Shown here in pieces: positions 27,289 through 36,367 of a stretch of 64,000 nucleotides of DNA. The stretch lies in assembly GCF_030161395.1 (NCBI RefSeq), contig NZ_BSST01000001.1, positions 124,001-188,000 of the forward strand. The letters are read 5' to 3'. Both the position numbers and the translations under genes were made by a program. The DNA is from Thalassotalea insulae (GTDB lineage Bacteria; Pseudomonadota; Gammaproteobacteria; Enterobacterales; Alteromonadaceae). A model generated the notes under the pieces. It searched no databases. It had not been told where the DNA came from and was given only the letters and a program-made list of their open reading frames with translations. Each line of letters starts with the position of its first letter. The stretch's first letter is position 1.

Positions 27289-29559
27289 ATGAATAACAAC
27301 CTCTTTGTCACCAAACGTAACGGTAAAAAAGAACCCATAGATCTGGAAAAAATCCATCAAGTGATCACTTGGGCAGCAGAAGGCTTAGATAATGTCTCTG
27401 TCTCACAAGTAGAATTAAAATCACATATTCAGTTTTATGATGGGATAAAAACCGAAGATATTCATGAAACTATAATTAAGGCGGCCGCTGACCTTATTTC
27501 AGAAGAAACGCCTGATTATCAATATCTATCAGCACGTTTAGCGGTTTTTCACTTACGTAAAAAAGCCTATGGCCAATTTGAACCCCCTAAGCTCTATCAG
27601 CATATCGTTAACTTAGTTGAGGCTGGTAAATACGATCAGCATTTATTAACTGACTATAGCGAAGCAGAATTTGAGCAAATGGAAGCCTTTATCGATCATA
27701 GAAGAGATCTTAATTTCAGCTATGCTGCGGTAAAACAGCTTGAAGGCAAATACCTGGTTCAAAACCGAGTCACAGGTGAAATATACGAAAGTGCCCAATT
27801 TTTATATATTTTGGTTGCTGCTTGTTTATTTGCCAAATACTCTAAAGAAACACGTTTGCAATATATTGAAGGTTTTTATCACGCGATATCGACTTTTAAA
27901 ATCTCGCTACCAACCCCGATTATGGCTGGAGTAAGAACTCCTACCCGTCAATTTTCATCCTGTGTGTTAATTGAGTGTGGTGACAGCCTGGATTCGATCA
28001 ATGCCGCATCAAGCTCTATCGTTAAATACGTTTCGCAACGGGCTGGCATAGGGATCAACGCAGGTCGTATTCGTGCATTAGGCAGTACAATTCGCAATGG
28101 TGAAGCTTTCCATACCGGCTGTATTCCGTTTTATAAACATTTTCAAACTGCGGTTAAAAGTTGTTCTCAAGGTGGTGTTCGCGGCGGCGCGGCAACCTTA
28201 TTTTATCCGTTGTGGCACTTAGAAGTAGAAAGCTTATTAGTGCTTAAAAACAACCGCGGTGTAGAAGAAAACCGGGTTCGCCACTTAGATTACGGCGTGC
28301 AATTTAACAAACTTATGTACCAGCGTTTGATTAAAGGCGAGTCAATTACCCTGTTTAGTCCAAGCGATGTTCCAGGACTATACGATGCGTTTTTTGAAGA
28401 TCAGGAAAAATTTGAACAGCTGTACTTAAAGTATGAAGCGGATGATTCTATTCGTAAAAAGTGCATTAAAGCGATTGAGCTATTTACACTGTTTGCACAG
28501 GAACGCGCAAGTACCGGTCGGATTTACTTACAGAATGTCGATCACTGTAATACACATAGTCCGTTTTTACCGGAAGTTGCGCCCATTAGACAAAGTAACC
28601 TTTGCCTAGAAATCGCGTTACCGACCAAACCGTTAAATGATATTAACGATCCTGAAGGTGAAATAGCGCTTTGTACCCTGTCTGCGTTTAACTTAGGAGC
28701 AATTGACAGCTTAGATGAATTAGAAGGGTTAGCAGATTTAGCGGTCAGAGCCTTAGACAGTCTGTTAGATTATCAAGACTATCCAATGCCGGCAGCACGC
28801 AATGCCACTATGGGCCGAAGAACACTCGGTATAGGTGTAATCAACTATGCCTATTATCTGGCTAAAAATGGCGTATATTACTCAAACGGCAGTGCGAATA
28901 ATTTAACTCATAGAACCTTTGAAGCAATTCAATACTATTTGTTAAAAGCATCAAACAAACTGGCTATTGAGCAAGGCGCATGTCCTAAGTTTAATGAAAC
29001 CCGTTTGTCTCAAGGTATTTTACCGATTGATACTTACAAAAAAGAAGTTGATAACATTACCGGTGAACCATTGCATTTAGACTGGGAAACACTGCGAGAA
29101 AGCATTAAAAAGCACGGCGTTAGAAATTCTACTGTTTCAGCACTGATGCCATCAGAAACGTCGTCACAAATTTCTAATGCAACTAATGGTATTGAGCCAC
29201 CACGTGGTTTAATCAGCGTCAAAGCCAGTAAAGACGGTATTTTAAAACAAGTTGTACCTGAGTATGCAAGACTCAAAGATAACTATGAGTTACTGTGGGC
29301 TATTCCAAGCAACGAAGGCTATTTAGAACTGGTTGGCATTATGCAGAAGTTTGTTGATCAGACCATTTCTGCCAACACTAACTACGATCCGTCAAAATAT
29401 GAAGGCAATAAAGTGCCGGTTAAGCAAATTTTAAAAGATTTACTTACCGCTTATAAACTTGGCATCAAAACCATGTACTACCACAACACTCGTGACGGTG
29501 CAGATGACAGCGTAGAGCTTGAAAGCGATGATTGTGCAGGCGGTGCTTGTAAAATTTAA
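27289..29559 (+). CDS. nrdA: Class Ia ribonucleotide reductase, alpha subunit
   Basis: The catalytic subunit that reduces ribonucleoside diphosphates. It has the N-terminal ATP-cone (KRNGKKEPIDLEKIHQVI, residues about 9-26), active-site cysteines in SSCVLIECGDS and SNLCLEIALP, and the C-terminal redox pair in CAGGACKI. Length 756 is close to E. coli NrdA (761). The ATP-cone implies allosteric control of activity by ATP and dATP. It is followed by nrdB and yfaE on the same strand and preceded by probable NrdR boxes. Confidence 0.97.
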   Translation: MNNNLFVTKRNGKKEPIDLEKIHQVITWAAEGLDNVSVSQVELKSHIQFYDGIKTEDIHETIIKAAADLISEETPDYQYLSARLAVFHLRKKAYGQFEPPKLYQHIVNLVEAGKYDQHLLTDYSEAEFEQMEAFIDHRRDLNFSYAAVKQLEGKYLVQNRVTGEIYESAQFLYILVAACLFAKYSKETRLQYIEGFYHAISTFKISLPTPIMAGVRTPTRQFSSCVLIECGDSLDSINAASSSIVKYVSQRAGIGINAGRIRALGSTIRNGEAFHTGCIPFYKHFQTAVKSCSQGGVRGGAATLFYPLWHLEVESLLVLKNNRGVEENRVRHLDYGVQFNKLMYQRLIKGESITLFSPSDVPGLYDAFFEDQEKFEQLYLKYEADDSIRKKCIKAIELFTLFAQERASTGRIYLQNVDHCNTHSPFLPEVAPIRQSNLCLEIALPTKPLNDINDPEGEIALCTLSAFNLGAIDSLDELEGLADLAVRALDSLLDYQDYPMPAARNATMGRRTLGIGVINYAYYLAKNGVYYSNGSANNLTHRTFEAIQYYLLKASNKLAIEQGACPKFNETRLSQGILPIDTYKKEVDNITGEPLHLDWETLRESIKKHGVRNSTVSALMPSETSSQISNATNGIEPPRGLISVKASKDGILKQVVPEYARLKDNYELLWAIPSNEGYLELVGIMQKFVDQTISANTNYDPSKYEGNKVPVKQILKDLLTAYKLGIKTMYYHNTRDGADDSVELESDDCAGGACKI

Positions 29560-29674
29560 CCAACTCTTGTGCGCCATTGCTATTGGCTATGGCGCAACAT
29601 ACTCATATTAAAAAACAAAGAATAGATAGATTTTTGAAACAATAAATTGTAGCTATTGTTTCTAGGAGCCATAG

Positions 29675-30805
29675 ATGACCTACAGTACCTTTAACCAAAC
29701 CCCAAATGACGCCTTAACAGAGCCAATGTTTATGGGGAATAGTGTTAATGTTGCCCGTTACGATCAACAACGATATATTGCTTTTGAGAAATTAATCGAA
29801 AAACAATTGTCTTTTTTCTGGCGTCCTGAAGAAATTGATGTATCAAAAGATCGGGCCGACTGGCAAGGACTGACAGACTCAGAAAAGCATATTTTTATTT
29901 CTAACCTTAAATATCAAACCTTACTTGATAGCATGGCTGCACGTTCAGTGAATGCCGTGTTATTACCGTTAGTGTCATTACCCGAAGTAGAAACCTGGGT
30001 TGAAACCTGGGCCTTTAGTGAAACCATTCACTCTCGCTCTTACACCCATATTTTGCGTAACCTATTTAGCGATCCAAGTGATGTCTTCGATGATATTGTC
30101 GTCAATCCAGCAATTTTAAAACGAGCCAGCTCCATTGCCCATTACTTTGATAAAGTGATCATCACCACCCAGTTATTGCAATCTCAAGGCGAAGGCAGTT
30201 ATGAGGTTGAAGGTGAAACGATAGAAGTGTCAGAACGTAAGCTAAAAGAGCGTTTATACCTAGCAATTTGCTCGGTAAATGCGTTAGAAGCAATTCGCTT
30301 TTATGTCAGCTTTGCCTGTTCATTCGCCTTTGCAGAGCGTGAATTATTAGAGGGTAATGCAAAGATCATTAAACTAATCGCCCGTGATGAAGCCCTACAT
30401 TTAACTGGTACTCAGCATATCCTCAACAACTGGATGTCAGGTAAAGACGATCCAGAAATGAAAGAAATAGCAGATGAGTTACGTGATCAAGGATTACAAA
30501 TCTTTTTAGATGTTGTTGAACAGGAAAAAGAGTGGGCGCAATATTTATTTAAAGACGGTTCAATGATCGGTTTAAACGCAGAAATCTTAAATCAGTATAT
30601 TGAATATATTAGTAATCAGCGTTTAACTGCCATTGGTTTCGACGCACCATTTACTATAAAAAGTAATCCATTACCTTGGATGAATGCCTATCTAGTCAGT
30701 GATAATGTTCAAGTTGCACCGCAAGAAACGGAAATATCCAGTTACCTAGTTGGGCAAGTTGACTCAGCCGTATCAAGCGATGATTTTGATGATTTTGATC
30801 TCTGA
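29675..30805 (+). CDS. nrdB: Class Ia ribonucleotide reductase, beta subunit
   Basis: The diiron-tyrosyl radical subunit. Ligand-bearing helices are visible: [20 protein letters not shown] (Glu and His ligands, near 110-130) and [15 protein letters not shown] (near 235-250), with the radical tyrosine in the first region. The C-terminus ends in an acidic DDFDDFDL tail, the part that docks on NrdA. Length 376 matches E. coli. A 115-bp spacer separates it from nrdA. Confidence 0.97.
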   Translation: MTYSTFNQTPNDALTEPMFMGNSVNVARYDQQRYIAFEKLIEKQLSFFWRPEEIDVSKDRADWQGLTDSEKHIFISNLKYQTLLDSMAARSVNAVLLPLVSLPEVETWVETWAFSETIHSRSYTHILRNLFSDPSDVFDDIVVNPAILKRASSIAHYFDKVIITTQLLQSQGEGSYEVEGETIEVSERKLKERLYLAICSVNALEAIRFYVSFACSFAFAERELLEGNAKIIKLIARDEALHLTGTQHILNNWMSGKDDPEMKEIADELRDQGLQIFLDVVEQEKEWAQYLFKDGSMIGLNAEILNQYIEYISNQRLTAIGFDAPFTIKSNPLPWMNAYLVSDNVQVAPQETEISSYLVGQVDSAVSSDDFDDFDL

Positions 30806-30814
30806 TCATGAATA

Positions 30815-31147
30815 ATGCCTCAAAAACTAGCGTCAGCAACTATGTGGTTAAAAATGGCTGATGCGAATACTCATACAAACAGTAGCAAACAACAGCATAA
30901 GGTCGTAGTCGAACAACAAACGATTGACTACGACCCTCAAGCGAAAACCTTACTCAATTGCTTAGAAAAAGCGGGAGTTGAAGTACATTACCATTGCCGT
31001 GATGGTTTTTGTGGCGCATGTCGAGTGAAGTTAATTAAAGGGCAAATAGAGTATCCAAACGGAGAACCACTTGCTTTTATTGGCGAAGGTGAAATATTAC
31101 CTTGCTGCTGTATTCCTAAGTCAGATATAGAACTAGAAATCGATTGA
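30815..31147 (+). CDS. yfaE: 2Fe-2S ferredoxin YfaE
   Basis: A plant-type ferredoxin that maintains the NrdB diferric-tyrosyl cofactor. Cluster ligands are CRDGFCGACRVKL (three cysteines, residues about 61-70) and the fourth in the CCCIP segment near the C-terminus. It starts 10 bp after nrdB, as in E. coli. The listed start (30815) gives 110 residues, about 25 longer than E. coli YfaE; ATG 30842 or 30854 may be the real start, since none has a strong ribosome-binding site. Confidence 0.92.
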   Translation: MPQKLASATMWLKMADANTHTNSSKQQHKVVVEQQTIDYDPQAKTLLNCLEKAGVEVHYHCRDGFCGACRVKLIKGQIEYPNGEPLAFIGEGEILPCCCIPKSDIELEID

Positions 31148-31165
31148 TTAAAAAATCTCAACGCC

Positions 31166-32503
31166 TCACAGTTTATTTGCTAATTTTTGTTGGATGCCAG
31201 ATAACACTTCAGTAAGTTTACTGTTCACATCAATAAACAATGTTTGAAACTGACTTTCCTGACGATCGTTTAATGCAACGTCTAATGCTTTCGCCGCATC
31301 AAACAGCTCCATTGCTCCAATGGAAGAAGCGACTCCTTTTAAGGTATGAACCAGATGCTGAGCTTGCTGATAGTCTTTTTGTCGCAGCGCCTGTTCAATA
31401 TGCTCAATATCTCGACCATGATCCTGATAAAACATCACCAAAATATCATGAAATAAGTCCTTATCTCCCAGTACATTATCAAGACCAACTTGATAAGTAA
31501 TGCCGCTAAACACACATTGATGCGCATTGCTAACTTCGCTATTCGCCTGCTCCATATCTTCCTTGCTCCCCTTATCGGCTAATTTTGACTGCTCAACATA
31601 AGTCCGATTTCTGCCATTTTCCTTTGCCTGATACAGCATATGATCAGCGCGGCGCAGCATATCATCATAATCATTAATCGGCGGGGCCTCTGAAACTAAC
31701 CCAACACTGACTGTTATATAAATCTCCTCAATTTTGCCGTCAAACTCTATTTGTATTGCTGAGTTCATTAACAATTGCCGACAACGCTCACAAGCGTTAA
31801 ATGCCTCTTTAATGGTGGAATTCAACATACAAACCGCAAACTCTTCACCCCCAATGCGGCCAACAACGTCATAATCACGAAACGATGCGGTTAAAATACG
31901 AGCAAATTCCACCAATGCTTTATCACCAGATTCATGGCCGTACTTATCATTAACTTTTTTAAAAAAATCCAGATCAAACATCGCCAATGCAAGCGCATGT
32001 TTTTCCCGATTAGCCTGATTAATCGCTTTGTTTACCATACTTTCAAAGCTACCACGATTATTAACCTTAGTTAAAAAGTCAGTGTTTGCCAGTGCTTCTA
32101 ATTGAATGGTTTTCTCCATCAACACTAAGGAGTTTTTAAGTCTTGCCAGTAAAATTTTGCTATTGTAAGGTTTATTCACATAATCATTTGCCCCTAATTC
32201 TAAGGCGGCAACTACCTGATCTTCATCATTTGAAGCAGACATCATGATGATTGGAATATGATCAAATTGAGAGTCGGCTTTAATTTTCATCAGGATAGAT
32301 AATCCCGTTTGCCCAGGCATATACATATCAAGTAATAGCAAGTCAATCTGTGTCGACTTCAGATATTCAAACGCTGATTCAGTGGAATCCGCTAACAGCA
32401 CATCATAACCTGCCTGCTGTAAATCACACTCTAGCAGCAATAAACTGTCTTTCGCGTCGTCGACCGCTAAAATGGTATAGGAATCTTTATGTAACACATT
32501 CAC
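31166..32503 (-). CDS. REC-GGDEF-HPt diguanylate cyclase response regulator
   Basis: A 445-residue soluble protein with three domains in order. The receiver domain covers residues 10-125, with acceptor Asp59 and Lys111. The GGDEF cyclase domain covers about 140-305; its active site is GGEEF at 218-222, and an RxxD inhibitory site (RDYD, 209-212) sits five residues before it. A C-terminal histidine phosphotransfer domain has His386 in HTLKG. All key residues are intact, so it should make c-di-GMP and accept phosphate on both REC and HPt. It is the last gene of the signalling cluster and convergent with yfaE. An HPt on a cyclase is uncommon. Confidence 0.92.
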   Translation of the reverse strand: MNVLHKDSYTILAVDDAKDSLLLLECDLQQAGYDVLLADSTESAFEYLKSTQIDLLLLDMYMPGQTGLSILMKIKADSQFDHIPIIMMSASNDEDQVVAALELGANDYVNKPYNSKILLARLKNSLVLMEKTIQLEALANTDFLTKVNNRGSFESMVNKAINQANREKHALALAMFDLDFFKKVNDKYGHESGDKALVEFARILTASFRDYDVVGRIGGEEFAVCMLNSTIKEAFNACERCRQLLMNSAIQIEFDGKIEEIYITVSVGLVSEAPPINDYDDMLRRADHMLYQAKENGRNRTYVEQSKLADKGSKEDMEQANSEVSNAHQCVFSGITYQVGLDNVLGDKDLFHDILVMFYQDHGRDIEHIEQALRQKDYQQAQHLVHTLKGVASSIGAMELFDAAKALDVALNDRQESQFQTLFIDVNSKLTEVLSGIQQKLANKL

Positions 32504-32661
32504 ATTTATTAACCTGACAGCTAATTATCTTATTATTGAAGCACTTATTTGGGTACAATGCTATTATCTCAAAGTAAAATATTTTCATTTTTTAATAAAT
32601 ATATAATTGAAATCATCTGTAAGTCATATTGACAACAACAAACAGCTTAGAAATAATCTAT

Positions 32662-34851
32662 TTAATTATTAGTTAAAAAATCAGCCAGCTCTTCAGAGTT
32701 AAACGGTTTTCTTAATACTGGATGCTGCCATTTATTATCTTCTTCAGCGATATAACCGCTGATTGAATACACTTTTATTTCAGGGAACTTTTCTTGTACC
32801 AATTCAACCGCTTCCCGACCAGAAATATCGGGTAAGATCATGTCGGTAATAAAAACATCAAACACACAGTCACAAGCTAGCACCTTAAGTAGCGACTCTT
32901 TACTTTGAACATATTCTGTCGCAGCCCCTTTACTAGCTAAAAACAGCGCGACAAATTCACCAATACTGGTTTCATCATCCAGCACTAATACTGATTTTTC
33001 ACTCATCGCCATCTTGGTCTTTTTCTGTTTGCAAGTATTGACTTGCTGCTCAAAAACTCGGCAAGGGAATGCTAAAATAAATTCAGCCCCCCCTAAATCA
33101 CATTGCCCTTTTGCCAGCACTTCACCATTATATTTATGGATAGTACCGTAAACATTTGCTAAGCCGATACCATTGCCTTTATTAACCAATTTACTGCTAT
33201 AGAAGGGATCAAATATTTTTGCTAAATTTTCTTGTTCGATGCCTACACCGCTGTCTTTGACGTGAATTTCCAGCATTTTCTGCTCGTTAAGGCCAACACT
33301 CATCACTATCGTTCCTATCAATCCTTGTTCCTGAATCGCATCTTGTGCATTTAACACCAGATTCAGCAAGATATTGATAAATTCGCCCTGAGGAAATTTA
33401 ATTTGGCAATGAATATCGTCAAACTGACATTGAAAATCTATGGTGTTGAGTAACAGCTGTTTAAATAAGTATTGATTTTCTTTAATTTCTTGAATTGGAT
33501 CGAACTCGATAATTTTAACGGCTGGCTTACGGGTAAATGCTAATAATCGCTCCGTGACATTTTTACCTTTATCTATAGCATTTTTCACTCGGTCGATATA
33601 TTTGCCTATGTCTTGACTACCATGAGCCACTTTCAATTCGAGCATTTCTGTTGCGCCAAGCGCAACACCAAGTACATTATTAATGTCATGAGAGACATTA
33701 CCAAAGGTATTACCTAATAAAGCTAAACGATTACTAATAATTTGTTGCTGCTCTTTTCGATAATTTTCAGTAGTATTTTCAACAATCCAAATATAGAGCC
33801 CCTCTTCTGACTCAAATACCACCTGTAAATCGAAAACCGATATATAGTTATCAAAACTAATGTTAGCTTGCTTTATTTGCCCTTGCTCTTTTGCCAACCC
33901 TTTATAGCGCAAATAATCTTTGATACTAAAATTAATATAATCAAATAGACCGATTCCTTCACTGGCCATTTGTGATGACAACTCTTGATAAACCACCTTA
34001 TCCGCTTCATCAATAAAAAATATCGGTACCTTTATGGTATAATTAACTTTCGACAGTAGTTTTAGCTTCTCATAAGTTTCAACTGTTTGAGTAATATCCT
34101 TAAAAACACCAAAAATAGCGACTACTTGTTCGTTATCATTCAGTTCAACTTCTCCGATACATTCTACTTGCACGCGCTTTCTCTGAGCATTGATTATAGT
34201 GCTTTTAAAATGAAAGCTTTTTTTATACTCAATCGCATCATCCAGTAATTGCTGAATCCGTTCTTGTTCTTCCTTTAGGTAAAAATCAATCGCAGAGGCT
34301 ATTTCAGGCTGATACTGTCCAGGACGGACCCCATGAATAATATATATCCCTTTTGACCAATATAATTGGTCTTGCTTTAAATCCAACCGCCAGTGGCCAG
34401 ACTGATTTAAGCGTTCTGCCAGATGTAAATAGCGGTTTTGCTTTTTTAATTGTGTGATTAATTTTTGTTCCTGAGTGACCTCTTTAATCGAAGCAGACAT
34501 TTTTATCGGATCACCCTCTTGATACTCAAGACACAATAAATAACCATTGTTGATCTCACTAACTTTAACCTGGCAGTTTAGCGTTTGCTTAGATTTAAGC
34601 GGTAATTCAATTAGATAGGAAAACGCGGAGGTATGCGGATGTTGATCAGACTTTTGTTGATATAGCGTATAAGAAGAGATCACCTCTTTAAACAATAAGT
34701 TTTCGATATCGCTACCATGCAATTCCTTGCACGAGTATCCCGTTAGCTGCTCAAGACGATCATTCACCTCAATTATCTTACCTGAAGTATCTACACTGAG
34801 CGCTGCAAAAGGTAAATGCGCAATACCAAAATCACATTTTATTGGTGTCAA
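32662..34851 (-). CDS. Soluble PAS hybrid histidine kinase
   Basis: A 729-residue hybrid sensor kinase with no membrane segment. It has an N-terminal PAS domain (about 8-115), a second PAS (about 145-258) and probably a third (270-365). A His-kinase core follows, with His388 in GNVSHDINNVLG, the N box NLVLNAQDAI near 485-495 and G boxes DSGVGI and GNGIGLANVYG. A C-terminal receiver has acceptor Asp670. There is no HPt domain, so phosphate from Asp670 must go to a separate HPt; the only one not in CheA nearby is in the downstream gene. It overlaps the preceding response regulator by 4 bp (ATGA), so they are coupled. Confidence 0.92.
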   Translation of the reverse strand: MTPIKCDFGIAHLPFAALSVDTSGKIIEVNDRLEQLTGYSCKELHGSDIENLLFKEVISSYTLYQQKSDQHPHTSAFSYLIELPLKSKQTLNCQVKVSEINNGYLLCLEYQEGDPIKMSASIKEVTQEQKLITQLKKQNRYLHLAERLNQSGHWRLDLKQDQLYWSKGIYIIHGVRPGQYQPEIASAIDFYLKEEQERIQQLLDDAIEYKKSFHFKSTIINAQRKRVQVECIGEVELNDNEQVVAIFGVFKDITQTVETYEKLKLLSKVNYTIKVPIFFIDEADKVVYQELSSQMASEGIGLFDYINFSIKDYLRYKGLAKEQGQIKQANISFDNYISVFDLQVVFESEEGLYIWIVENTTENYRKEQQQIISNRLALLGNTFGNVSHDINNVLGVALGATEMLELKVAHGSQDIGKYIDRVKNAIDKGKNVTERLLAFTRKPAVKIIEFDPIQEIKENQYLFKQLLLNTIDFQCQFDDIHCQIKFPQGEFINILLNLVLNAQDAIQEQGLIGTIVMSVGLNEQKMLEIHVKDSGVGIEQENLAKIFDPFYSSKLVNKGNGIGLANVYGTIHKYNGEVLAKGQCDLGGAEFILAFPCRVFEQQVNTCKQKKTKMAMSEKSVLVLDDETSIGEFVALFLASKGAATEYVQSKESLLKVLACDCVFDVFITDMILPDISGREAVELVQEKFPEIKVYSISGYIAEEDNKWQHPVLRKPFNSEELADFLTNN

Positions 34852-36008
34852 AATAGCTCATCCTCTTCATTGAGCACTTCTTCTGGCATTTCCTGTGTTG
34901 TATTCAATTGTTTCAACTCATCAACACTCGTTAACGCACTATCAAGCAAGTGACTAATATCAATAAATAATGCATCATCCTGACTATGTTTTTGTAACGC
35001 ATTTTGTACAAGCTCGGTTAAGAACTCTTCCTGCTCCATTGTCATATCAAGTACATGAAAACTCATACCGATATTTTGCACTATTTCATTCATCACCTCT
35101 TGCTGATGATGCTTTGAAATTCCAATCATTTTCTTAGTTTTACTCACCGCAGCCAAAATTTGATCTTGTACCGTTTCTAACGAATCTTTATAAGTGATAA
35201 ACGCCATCCTAGCACCAATACATTCGATCACAGACGCCAAGGCATCAATATAAATATCAGTTTCAATCGAACCATCTTCCAAATTTAATATTAAAATTGA
35301 CACTAATGGATGATTAAAAATAGTGCGAGAACCAAAACGATAGAGCCGAGGTTTTACTTTTAATAGCTCCATCACTCCTTTTTCTACTGGCGAACAGAAA
35401 CCATTTTTTGAACTGTAATATTCCGCAGGGCCAGTAAAAGGATAAAACGCGATACAGCCTTGCAAATTAGTGCTGTAAAGATAAGAAAAGACTTCATCCC
35501 TGATTTTTTCTAATGAAAAGCACTGATTTAATCTAGAAGTCAGTTGCATACAACTGCCGTATTTTGATGCCTGCGCCATCGAAATATTAATGACTCTGTC
35601 TTTCGAACAAATTTCATTTTCAAACTGATGAATTTGCTTTTGGTAGGCGATTAATTTTTCCAGTTTATTACTCAACGCCAGCAAAGACATCGGCTTAACT
35701 AAAAAGTCATCAGCCCCACATTCCAACCCTTTTAAAATCGCATCTTCACTTGCGAGCCCGGAATATAAAACAAAAGAAATCGCAACGTCTTGTTGTTTTA
35801 CCTTTTGCTTAATCCAGTCTGAGCCTTTATCTTGTCCTATATTTTCATCGACCAAAGCTATTTCTACAGTGCCAATATCTGCAATAATGGCTTCTGCTCT
35901 TTGTAAGGTGTCTGCACTATAAACGAGGAATTGATGTTCCAATGCTTCCGATAACAGTTCCAAATAATCTTGTTCGTCATCTATGATCAGTATTTTAGGT
36001 TTAGACAT
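34848..36008 (-). CDS. Response regulator with an unassigned C-terminal output region
   Basis: A 386-residue protein. Residues 1-125 are a receiver with the acidic pair Asp10-Asp11, acceptor Asp54 (ALVDENIG) and Lys in FLVKPMS. A coiled-coil-like linker follows, and then about 250 residues that I cannot assign; parts look like a GAF-type sensory fold, ending in an acidic Glu-rich tail. There is no DNA-binding, cyclase or kinase motif. The start is set at ATG 36008 (MSKPKILII), preceded by AAAGGA; ATGs up to 36041 are alternatives. It shares a 4-bp overlap with the hybrid kinase gene, so the two probably work together. Confidence 0.85.
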   Translation of the reverse strand: MSKPKILIIDDEQDYLELLSEALEHQFLVYSADTLQRAEAIIADIGTVEIALVDENIGQDKGSDWIKQKVKQQDVAISFVLYSGLASEDAILKGLECGADDFLVKPMSLLALSNKLEKLIAYQKQIHQFENEICSKDRVINISMAQASKYGSCMQLTSRLNQCFSLEKIRDEVFSYLYSTNLQGCIAFYPFTGPAEYYSSKNGFCSPVEKGVMELLKVKPRLYRFGSRTIFNHPLVSILILNLEDGSIETDIYIDALASVIECIGARMAFITYKDSLETVQDQILAAVSKTKKMIGISKHHQQEVMNEIVQNIGMSFHVLDMTMEQEEFLTELVQNALQKHSQDDALFIDISHLLDSALTSVDELKQLNTTQEMPEEVLNEEDELF

Positions 36009-36367
36009 TTTAAAAGCATTCCTTTGTTTCATTATCATCACTCTTGCTAGCCATTAGGCTTAATTCAAAAGCGATGAACTCCATTGTTGCCTGTACGGAT
36101 TTAATGACTCAACGTCTACAAGGCTCAATAACCAGATCGTTCTTTGTTAGGTGATCTGCTATTGCAACCGTGACGTCGTAATTAAATCACGCCTAATTCG
36201 GACACAATGTGATCTCTAAAGATCAACAGTCCAACCTTAAGCATAGTGAATTTTTCTGAAATTACACATTTTCACCAGCAACCTATAGCAATTGAAACTA
36301 ATATTTAATTCAATTGCTATTAATCTGCGCTATAGCGACACGTCCAGTCATTTAGAATATTTCTTTG
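36009..36367. other. Promoter gap between the crsR-like gene and the regulator-kinase pair
   Basis: This 359-bp minus-strand spacer has no gene. It contains a 12-bp perfect inverted repeat (ATAGCAATTGAA 36285-36296, TTCAATTGCTAT 36309-36320) with a 12-nt AT-rich loop and no U-tract after it. The break in tight spacing suggests that the downstream regulator, kinase and cyclase genes have their own promoter. Confidence 0.45.
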
